Shown here one piece after another: positions 55,751 through 64,000 of a DNA stretch of 64,000 nt (its first letter is position 1; the number at the start of each line of letters is the position of its first letter). The DNA lies in contig NC_080164.1 of NCBI RefSeq assembly GCF_950295315.1, forward strand, positions 14,190,427-14,254,426, written 5' to 3'. The notes under the pieces were generated by a model that was not told where the DNA came from, ran no database searches, and saw nothing but the letters and a program-made list of their open reading frames with translations. The translations under genes and the position numbers were made by a program. The stretch is from Erinaceus europaeus. Lineage: Eukaryota > Chordata > Mammalia > Eulipotyphla > Erinaceidae.

Positions 55751-57587
55751 GAAAAAAAATTTTTTTAAGAATGATTTTTAATGAAATCACTTGGATGATT
55801 TTTTTCCAGATACACTGTATCCACTTTTAACTCATTTGCATAAAATAAAATGTAGAGTCAATTCATCACAACAAAATTCATCCGCAGTCTTGTGCTCACT
55901 CACATCAAAAGCAACATTTGCATATCCACCAATCCAGCACGGCTGTACAAAATACCTCGGCGTTCTCAACTTCTGATCTTTACTGCAAACACAAATCCTC
56001 TTATCCTGAATCTGGAGGATCCAAGAATTACAGTTTTCCTAAATTCTTGTACAAAACTCTTAAGAGAAAACCAAGCATACATACTGACAAAAAGAAAGAC
56101 TCACACAGGAGCACCAAGTCAAGTAAAGCTTTTTTTTTCTTTCCCTTTTTTTAAACAGACACCCAAGTCAGGAGGGAATAGAGAGTGGCCAACACCTGTC
56201 GCCGCTTTCCAACTTGCACTTTGTGCTGGTAAACGAGAGAGTCAGCAGGGAGAGAAAGGTGATTTACACCAAGTGGGTGAACAAACTACAGTTTACTATG
56301 AAATCTTACAAAACTAGCCATCTAGCTCAGCCATGCAAGTTACCACATGCCCAGGAAGAGAAAGGGAAACATACCTTTTTTAAACAAGGTTTTGCCTTTC
56401 ATTCTATTACTTGTAGTGATATTTTCAAGGAGTATGTATGAGTATGTATCTAGCTGCTAACAGGTATCAAAGAGGATGGGCAAAGCAATAGAAGGTGGGG
56501 TGATAATAGAAACTTTGCAGAATCAGAAGATAACATAATGCAGTACTATAAGTAGTTTAAACTTATCTGGCAGGCTTATAGAGATATAGTTAAGCATCCC
56601 AATACTAAAAGAGTTGAGGAACACCTTCTACTATTTATTTTCCTTCAGCCCTCTCAAAATTAAATTGATCGTGGCATTCTATTGGTTTTCTTTTTAATTT
56701 CCAAAGACTTGGGTATTATTTGTATATTTTTAAAAATTATATTTGAAAATCTACATAATTTTTTTTTCAGAGAAGGAACTATCTAAGCCAAATGCAGAAA
56801 AACTCATCCATGGGTGTATAAAAGCCTAAACTGATTTAGATAGGGAATATTTTTAAAATTTTTTTCCAAGCTTTTATGAAAGAAAGGTGCCTGAATTCTT
56901 TAAAAATAATAATAATAAGCCAAAAGAACTACCTAAACAAGTTTTCTTTTAATTCCTTCCTCAGAACATATATACCTAAGAACAATGTTAAAAAATTTAA
57001 ATCTAAAATGATTTTAAATTATATTTTCTTTATATTCCCAAGCTGTTATAACTCTCTAGTTTTTATAGTAAAAATTCAAAAAAGAATAGAGCCTGAAATT
57101 AGCATTTAAATCCCAGGGAAAAAGTTTGATCCTGTTATGATCTGTCTGTAATATCTAAACAGTTCTTCAGCTATTTTCTGCCAGCTTAAAGTTAAGCTAT
57201 AGATTTACATAATCTATAAACCAGAAAATTCAAAGTAGGAAAAGTCTAGTTTTAGTAAAGCGGCAACTGTCTTAGGAACAAGTGATGCCATTGGATAACT
57301 AGAAAAATACTCACCTACAGGGTGTCTTGGATTGGTGGATATGCAAGGTGTAGTAGGAAACAGAAAAACTGTTATAGAGAAAAAAAGACAGTAGGCCAAA
57401 TTACTGAACCAACCGTTTCAAAATACTCTGACATGACCAGCACTCTTGCACAAATAAAATGAACAAATACTAGTTTCTGTGAACTGTTTTCTTTTATTCT
57501 CTAAGTAATTCAAATACTCTGTTTCCTTCAGGTCTCCTAGGAATCATAGGCCTTTACATACCCAAAAAAAAACAAAACAAAACAATC

Positions 57588-57865
57588 ACAGGAGGCTGAA
57601 CAAGCTCAGCCAGATGGGCGCACACTTTACCATGTGTGAAGACCTGGGTAAAGTCCGTGGCCACAATATGGGAGCACTTGCACATGGGGGGGGGGGGGCA
57701 CTTCACTAGTGATGGAGCAGTGATACGGTATTGCTCCTTATCTATCTGTCTGTCTGTCTGTCTGTCTGTCTCTCCCCTTACCCATTATCTAAAAAGGTTC
57801 CCGGAAGTGGTAGAGTCATGATGGTATGAAGCCCCAGCTAAAAACCATGGAGGCAAAAAAGAAAG
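57588..57865 (+). mobile_element. SINE type B, worn
   Basis: CAGGAGGCTGAACAAGCTCA head, a G-run (57687-57699), a CTGT repeat (57744-57768) and CATGGAGGCAAAAAAGAAA end. Confidence 0.7.
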
Positions 57866-58534
57866 AAAAAACATGAACTGTTGACATTTTAAGCTATTTA
57901 AGACAAAGACAAGACCACTAAAACAAGGTGTTCATACAAGGAAGCATTAATAATATGAACTGCTATCTTTATAAAAGTTCTTATAATCTCAAAATCTAAA
58001 TTTTCGATTCAGTACTTCAACCACAAACTTTGTATATTCACGATATGAAATTCTATTGTATCTTAAAATAAAAAATATAGCCCATAAAAAGTCATTTTAT
58101 TTAGAAGTTAAAAATAAGAATATTTTAAGTACAAGTGTGAATGAAGCCAGAAAGCTCCAAACCAATAGTTTTCATTTAGTTGGTCTTTTTTTTTTAAGTT
58201 ATATAAAAAGAAGGAAAGATTTGTCATCAATAAACTTTTCAACTGGTTTGGATAATACAGAAATATAAATATTCTATGCTTGTTGTAAGTTAATTATTAT
58301 AGGGAAAAAAAATATCCTGGGAGCTAAAAGTTGTCTCAGTTTTTATAAAATTTAAAAGCTACTAAATTTAATTCCTTTAACATACTATTACAAAATACTA
58401 AAATAAGCAATAAATCTGAAGCTGCTGATAATTATATATATTGTCTTACTATAATCACATTCTGTTTACCTAGCTAATGAGCATTTCTGAAATATTTTTA
58501 AAAAAGGCATCATCTATGATCTAAAACGGGATTG

Positions 58535-59060
58535 GAGCCAGATGGTAGAGCACCTGGTTGAGTGCACATGTTATGGTGCTCAAGAACCACGGTTCAAGGC
58601 CCCAGTCTCCACCTGCACGGGAAAGCTTTCTTTCGTTGTTTTGGCTTTTTTTTTTTTGTAATATTTATTTATTTATTTTCCCTTTGTTGCCCTTGTTGTT
58701 TTATTGTTGTTGTTACTGATGTCGTCATTGTTGGATAGGACAGAGAGAAATGGAGAGCGGAGGGGAAGACAGAGAGGGGGAGAGAAAGATAGACACCTGC
58801 AGATCTGCTTCACCGCCTGTGAAGCGACTCCCCTGCAGGTGGGGAGCCGGGGGCTTGAACCGGGATCCTTATGCCAGTCCTTGCACTTGGTGCCATGTGC
58901 ATTTAACCCACTGTGCTACTGCCTAACCCACCAGAAAGCTTTCTAAGTGGTGAAGCAGGTCTGCAGTTGTCTCTCTTTCTGTCTCTAGCTCCCCCTACCT
59001 TCTTGGTTTCTAGCTGTCTCTATCCAATAAAGAGAAAGAGCAAAATTAATTAATTGATTT
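58535..59060 (+). mobile_element. SINE type B split by another SINE
   Basis: The head is at 58535-58631 and the CT-rich 3' part at 58934-59060. The two halves join exactly across the inserted type A copy. Confidence 0.93.
58632..58933 (-). mobile_element. SINE type A, antisense, nested, with 11-bp TSD
   Basis: Duplication GAAAGCTTTCT at 58621-58631 and 58934-58944 lies within the type B element. Confidence 0.95.
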
Positions 59061-59547
59061 TTTAAAAGATTGGTGATTCAAGAAATATGGTGCTTCATTT
59101 TTTTACAGGTACACATTTAAGTGTGTCTGTTAAAAGAGATCGCTAAACATTCTGAGCTACAGCTATAATGTAAATCAACATTTTAAGTAAATTAAATCTC
59201 TAGAATTCCTTTTCTGGTATTTTCAAAGCTTAAGAGCTTCAAAAATTTCATTCAATAAATTGAATTCAGGCATGCTGGGCCAGAATGATTTAATTTGTTT
59301 ACAACTTAAAAAAAAAGAAGAAGAAATTGTTGCCATGGTAAAACACAGAAACCCGTGTCACCAACACACAGACTGCTATAGACAAGTCCAGAAACCCTTC
59401 TGTACAAACACAAGAGAATCCAAGGGAAAGACACAGAAGCATATTCATTCCTTAAGGCTACTTTAAGGCCCCACCCTAAAGAAAACTCCCCCTGCCAATT
59501 TCCAGGTATAATTTTTTTCTGGGGAAAGAATACAAAATTCTCATTCT

Positions 59548-59560
59548 CTCTCTCTCTCTC

Positions 59561-59606
<46 letters not shown>

Positions 59607-59611
59607 ACACA
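59548..59611 (+). repeat. CT then CA dinucleotide repeat
   Basis: About 10 CT units followed by about 20 CA units with one TA break. Confidence 0.95.
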
Positions 59612-60184
59612 GTCCTACTGACTGTATGTAATAATATGTAATAAATAGAACAAGTCTCTAAATGTAAAAAATCCTTGTCTTATCCTTTTCAATAATTTTT
59701 AGGAGATAAGCATGCAAGGTATTACTATAAATTTAAAATATGAATTTAGTTATCAGGGATTACCTAGAATAAATATCAGGACCTTGCTCAATGTTCAAAG
59801 AATTGTGGAATTCAACTAACATGACTACAAAATCCTCTCTCACTTCCAGGGTCAACTGAACATTTAGAATAAACTCTATTTCTACTTCAGAAACTCCTGG
59901 GTGAAAGCAGAAAAGATAAAATAGCTTCATTACACTAGATGCAGTATAAAATAATCAAAGCAAAAATTGGTAGGTTTTACTTGTTTTCCACTACTCAGTG
60001 ACATGTCTAACGTTCCTACCAACATAAGAATTTTGACATGAGTATTATAGTTAAAATTTATCCAATGACCCAATGCTGTGTCCAGACACGTGCCTGGGAT
60101 TCCAGCAACATGGCATATAGTTCACTGCAATGCTCGCAAAATGTTTTCCTTACTCCTACGCTTGTAATGTGTTTGTAAGTTTGA

Positions 60185-60186
<2 letters not shown>

Positions 60187-60236
<50 letters not shown>
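60187..60236 (+). repeat. GT dinucleotide repeat
   Basis: About 25 uninterrupted GT units. Confidence 0.97.
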
Positions 60237-60239
<3 letters not shown>

Positions 60240-60871
60240 ACATACACAACAAACATAAGGAACAACTATAGAAAGAATACCCTCTCAGATTGAAAATCCC
60301 TTGGAAAGTAATAGTGTCTCCAGTTTGTCTGATATCCAATATACACATAAAAGGAGGAAGTTCCAAAGAGCATAGCAGAGTGAAGGCTATGATGCCGAGG
60401 TTTATCTGTCCTGAATCCTGCAAATGCCTCTCCCCAAGCCAAAGCAACCACCACTAACAGCTTGGGGACGTTACCATTGGGTAAAATTTCTGCTCTATGC
60501 AGATAAAGATAGTTCAAAAGGTTTCCCTATACCAAGAGACCATTTAGATTGCTTACAACTTCTCTGTTCCACTGACATGCCCTCCACCTCAATGTCAATC
60601 GATAAAATCTGCCCGCCTCTTGGTAACAGTGGCTTCAGTGTTCCTTAGCATGGAAGGATATACCGTGACTTATTTTAGACAGTCCGTCACTAAAGGAAAA
60701 GTTTTCTTCCTTCTTTGTCTCATTTTGTTTGGTAATGATACAAAAAGCACCAGTATATTCAGCATTGAACATTCACAGCAATTCATCTTTACAGGGAAAC
60801 TCCTTAATGTGGAATCCCTCGATCGAAAGGTTTATATGTTTGAAATTTCAGGAGACACTGCCAGAACCAAA

Positions 60872-61048
60872 GACAGCTCACCCAGCAAAGCACACACTTT
60901 ATCATGTGTAAGGACCCAGGTTCAAGTCCCCAACACCACAGAACACCATGCACAGCTGCTTCATGAACGGGGAGATGGTGCTGTGGAATCTCTTCTCTCA
61001 TTCTTTCCCTCTCTGTCACTGAAATTAAAAGGGAAAGAAAAAAAAAAA
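60872..61048 (+). mobile_element. tRNA-like SINE fragment
   Basis: CAGCTCACCCAGCAAAGCAC head, AAGGACCCAGGTTCAAGTCC and a CTCATTCTTTCCCTCTCTG part. Confidence 0.7.
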
Positions 61049-61122
61049 AGTCTGCTCCTGCAGAAAAGTCCTATGCCCTATCCACTCTTTTGTTATGGGG
61101 GTGTCATAGTTAAGACTGAATT

Positions 61123-61397
61123 GTGGGGCCAGTAGTAGCACGCTGAATTAGGAGCACATAGCGCAAGGACCGGTACAGGGATCCGGGTTCGAGCCCTCAG
61201 CTCCTCAGCTCCCCACCTGCAGGGAGGTCGCTTCATGGGCAGTGAAGTAGGTCTGCAGGTGTCTAATTTCTCTCCCTCCCCCATCTTTCCCTTCTCTCTC
61301 CATTTCTGTCCTATCCAACAACAGCAGCAATAAGAATGCAAATGCGATGCCCTCCAGTAGCAGCGGATTTGTAGTGCAGGCAACAAACAAACAAAAA
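61123..61397 (+). mobile_element. SINE type A with 11-bp TSD
   Basis: Duplication AAGACTGAATT at 61112-61122 and 61398-61408. The AACAA tail is replaced by CAACAGCAGCAATAAG. Confidence 0.92.
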
Positions 61398-61489
61398 AAG
61401 ACTGAATTTTAAGTTATATACTAATTCAGAAAACTCACACCTTTACAGTTTTGAATCTTGCCAGCCATTAGCTAAGAAAGAAGCAATAA

Positions 61490-61625
61490 TGGGCTGGAAA
61501 AAGAGCTCACTTGGATAGTGTACTGCTTTGCCAAGTACAAGACCCAGGTTTGAGCCTGGCCTCCACGGCATTGTCGAGAACTTCAGTACTAAGTTTCTTT
61601 CATTCCCTCCATCTGAAAAAAGGGA
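61490..61625 (+). mobile_element. SINE type E
   Basis: GGGCTGGAAAAAGAGCTCAC, TTGGATAGTGTACTGCTTTG and CCCAGGTTTGAGCCTGG. Confidence 0.82.
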
Positions 61626-61734
61626 GGAGGGGAAGGGGTAGGGGAAGGAGGCACTCCAGTTGATAACTATGGTTAACATTTCTTGGGTGTCTTAAACTGA
61701 TAGGTGTGCTAAACCTATTAGATAGATTAACTGT

Positions 61735-61890
61735 AATAATCAGAATAACCCTATGTAGAATCTGTTTTTTTCATTTCACAGATGAGGAAATTAAGGCTCA
61801 AAGAGACTATGCCACTTGTTCCAGGATCACAACCAATTACAAAAGCAGTGGAGAGTTTAATTGGTGCAGTGTGACTTGAGTTCACACTTT
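61735..61890 (+). mobile_element. MIR element
   Basis: TTTCATTTCACAGATGAGGA, then AATTAAGGCTCAAAGAGAC and CCAGGATCACAACCAATTAC match the conserved centre of MIR as remembered. Confidence 0.75.
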
Positions 61891-62324
61891 TACTGAAGTG
61901 GACTATGGCAATTTAAAACAAGGTGTGTTTTGATTTATTCTGCTGTGCTCCCACTGAATTTTTACTTATCTTCCTTTGGTTCTGTCAGCTAATTAAGTTT
62001 ATCTCTAGACAGACTTAGTTGCCATTTTAAATGGGATCCAGTCCTCTATTATATTTTTAACTTATTCTTTCTTGTATAAAAGAAAATTACATATTGATTT
62101 TAGTTTTGTTAAGGGTCTGCCTTACAGAATTAGAATTCTCTTACCGTCCCTAATTGTTGTGGCTGTACATTTCCCAGATATAAAATCTGCCAAAGGTAAA
62201 CATCACTTCAAGGTCTGATTGCCAATACTCAGACCTCTCGCCATCCAAATGAATCAATTTGCATACCTTAATAACAACTGGTACCTTACACTTTTCTCTT
62301 TCTCTCTCTCTCTCCCTCTCCCTT

Positions 62325-62668
62325 CTCCCTCCCTCCAGGGTTGTCACTGGGGCTTGGTGCCTGTACCACAAATCGACTGCTCCTGGAGACCAATTTTTCC
62401 CCCATTTTTATTGCCCTTGTTGTTGTTATTATTACTATTGTTATCACTATTGTTGTTGTTATTGGATAGGACAGAGAGAAATGGAGAGAGGAAGGGAAGA
62501 CAAAGAGGGGGAGAGAAAGATAAGACAACTGCAGACCTGCTTCACCGCTTGTGAAGCGACTCCCCTGCAGGTGGGGAGCTAGGGGTTCGAACCCAGATCC
62601 TTATGCCGGTCCTTGCGCTTTGTGCCATGTGCGCTTAACCCGCTGTGCTACCGCCCAGCCCCAATTCT
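62325..62668 (-). mobile_element. SINE type A, antisense
   Basis: CTCCCTCCCTCCAGGGTTGT start after a CT tract; complete to GCTGTGCTACCGCCCAGCCC. Confidence 0.92.
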
Positions 62669-62764
62669 TACTCTCCTAGTGCAGTTCCCCCAGTTACAGT
62701 GCTTTCTTCGTGACTGATATCTAAGTGAATTAGTTGTACAGTTTTCTTTGTCTTTAAATGTTTG

Positions 62765-62910
62765 ATATTTGGTGGCACAGTAGATAAAGCATTGGACTCT
62801 CAAGCTGAGAGTTTCACCTGAGTTTCATCCCTGGCAACACATTTACCAGACTGATGTCTGGTTCTTTCTCGCCTCCTTTCTCATTAATAAATAAATACAA
62901 ACACATAATA
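62765..62910 (+). mobile_element. SINE type C
   Basis: ATTTGGTGGCACAGTAGATA head, GATGTCTGGTTCTTTCTCGC and AATAAATAAATAC tail. Confidence 0.87.
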
Positions 62911-62947
62911 AAACTGTTTTTTGTTGACTTCAAAACATTCCAATTTC

Positions 62948-63145
62948 ATGTACTGCACCAAAGTAAAGGACCCTGAGATGGGGGGGGGGCTGGGGGTGGA
63001 AAGTGGGGGTTGGCATTGAGGCCCTGGCACATGATGATGGTGGGGGGTTAAAGTTATATGGAAAACTGAGAGATGTTACACATCCACCAGTGACTGTATT
63101 TTACTATCAGCTGTAAACCATTAATCCCCAATTCAGGGGGCAAGT
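62948..63145 (+). mobile_element. Old L1 3' end
   Basis: TGTACTGCACCAAAGTAAAG, G-run, GGAAAACTGAGAGATGTTAC and ACCATTAATCCCCAATTCA. It is more diverged than the copies at 8612 and 26182. Confidence 0.8.
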
Positions 63146-63477
63146 TCCTCTTTTCTAATGCTTTGAAACAGTTTATGATCTAAATGATCTTATCCTACAA
63201 GATTAAAAAAAAAAAAATCACTCGTGAAGTTGCCAACTTTTAGTGCTTTTCTGACACTTGCTCAATGGCTTCTTCTGTGGCTAACCTCTTGGATTTTCTC
63301 TCTTTTGGAGTCAATTCTACAGGAGCAGTGAGATTTAAGTATCCCTGAGGAGGAAGTTATCTATGCCTACAAACTGCAATAGTTCTGTCTCACTACAGAG
63401 GAAAGTTCTGACAAAGTGTGTAAAGCAACACTACTGAATCACGCTCACAGTCACGTGAGTTAAACGTAAGCAGGATG

Positions 63478-63600
63478 CGCTCCAGGGGGTGGTGCAGCAG
63501 GAAAAGTGCTGGCACAGCTTCAGACCCTGGCAGCACACGTACTCAAGTGATGTCTGCTTCTTTTTCTCTCCTACCTCTCTCACTACTAAATAGATAAAAG
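63478..63600 (+). mobile_element. SINE type C, worn
   Basis: GCTCCAGGGGGTGGTGCAGC head and AAGTGATGTCTGCTTCTTTT; passes directly into the GGAA repeat. Confidence 0.75.
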
Positions 63601-63677
63601 GAAGGAAGGAAGAAGGAAGGAAGGAAGGAAGGAAGGAAGGAAGGAAGGAAGGAAGGAAGGAAGGATGGATGGATGGA
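63600..63677 (+). repeat. GGAA then GGAT microsatellite
   Basis: About 16 GGAA units followed by 3 GGAT units. Confidence 0.96.
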
Positions 63678-63681
63678 TCTT

Positions 63682-63815
63682 GGCAGCCTGGGAGGTGGCT
63701 CAGTGGATGAAGAAATGGACTCTCAAGGATGACTTCTTGATACTGAATCCTGCCATTTCCGGTGCCGGTGATGCTCTGGGTTGCTCCCCCCCCTCAAATA
63801 AATAAATAAATAAAT
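63682..63815 (+). mobile_element. SINE type C
   Basis: GCAGCCTGGGAGGTGGCTCA head, a C-run near 63786 and an AAATAAATAAATAA tail. Confidence 0.82.
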
Positions 63816-64000
63816 AACTTGGGGTCTCTTGCAAGTAAGTCCTCTGTCCCTTATTATTTAAGAAAAAAGACGACGGCGACAACGACGCTCCAGGTCATGA
63901 AGTTCTGAAAATACAACTTTATGAGCAGTGAAATGCTATGACGATGCTCATACCTAGGAAACTGCAAACACAACTTTAGTTAGACTGACATTATCAACTG

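Larger units (their letters stand above)
3300..64000 (-). other. ATAD2B: ATAD2B gene, 3' half
   Basis: ATPase family AAA domain-containing 2B is a nuclear chromatin protein with AAA+ ATPase modules and a bromodomain that reads acetylated histone lysines. Ten spliced exons on the minus strand give the C-terminal 640 residues; the remembered human protein is about 1,458 residues, so the AAA+ core and N-terminus lie beyond position 64000. ATAD2B is chosen over the paralogue ATAD2 because the bromodomain reads MDLSTVITKIDKHNYLTAKD and HRACTLKDTAHAIIAAEL, where ATAD2 has different residues. All exon phases agree, there is no internal stop, and all introns are GT-AG, so the gene looks functional. 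Confidence 0.95.
54476..64000 (-). other. ATAD2B: ATAD2B intron, partial at window end
   Basis: More than 9.5 kb of intron upstream of the 54290-54475 exon. The expected preceding exon (ending in residues before VFREARR) was looked for and not found. It has scattered SINEs, an old L1 3' end, a MIR-like copy and long AT-rich tracts (55760-57580, 57870-58530, 59060-60180) with no gene recognised. Confidence 0.8.

Noticed and set aside
57330..57420. Possible upstream ATAD2B exon at 57314-57372
   Set aside because: None of its three frames resembles the residues expected before VFREARR.
1..64000. CRISPR arrays, operons, bacterial promoters or phage genes
   Set aside because: None seen; spliced exons, SINEs and L1 show a mammalian nuclear genome.

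Overview
The window is mammalian nuclear DNA, most likely from a hedgehog (Erinaceidae). It holds the 3' half of one protein-coding gene, ATAD2B, on the minus strand. The gene is identified from spliced exons whose translation reads through the AAA+-family C-terminal part, the bromodomain and the C-terminal tail. The organism is inferred from very dense tRNA-derived SINEs of hedgehog type and from the L1 3' ends. No search could be run, so the species is not proven.

Layout. Positions 1-3300 lie downstream of the gene. The ATAD2B 3'UTR spans about 3300-6730 and ends at an AATAAA signal (minus strand, 3317-3322). Ten coding exons follow in minus orientation: 6731-6772 (stop), 9786-9914, 10246-10373, 14116-14799, 20370-20507, 23312-23434, 43518-43677, 46850-47046, 52052-52187 and 54290-54475. 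Together they give 1923 nt, or 640 residues plus stop, in one unbroken frame with matching phases at every junction. From 54476 to 64000 is intron; exons for the AAA+ core and N-terminus lie beyond the window. The bromodomain is split over three exons (46850-47046, 43518-43677, 23312-23434), the last two separated by a 20-kb intron.

Repeats. Five tRNA-like SINE types recur and are named here for convenience. Type A has a TAGCGCAGCGG A-box-like head, a GGTTCGAGCCC B-box-like motif, a CT-rich middle and an AACAA/ATAA-rich tail. Type B has a GTGGTGCACCTGGTTGAG head. Type C has a TGGCGCAGTGGATAAAGC head. Type D has an AGCATAATGGTTATGCAAA head and an ACCACCATAAGCCAGAGCTG middle. Type E has a GAGCTCACTTGGATAG head. 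Many have clear target-site duplications (TSDs). Also present are young L1 3' ends, an older antisense L1 (about 29.6-32.6 kb), an ancient LTR fragment, a solo LTR with 5-bp TSD, an RPL10 processed pseudogene, a MIR-like copy, and simple repeats.

The most unusual item is at 37793-40876. It is a non-L1, apurinic-endonuclease type non-LTR retrotransposon of Jockey/CR1-superfamily style. It is nearly full length over the EN-RT region, has few lesions, and its 5' two thirds are inverted against its 3' third, as in twin priming. Other notable items are a SINE-L1 chimera inside an L1 (24681-24925), a TSD-flanked retroposon with an AAGATGGCGG head (15504-15936), and three places where one target site appears three times around successive insertions.
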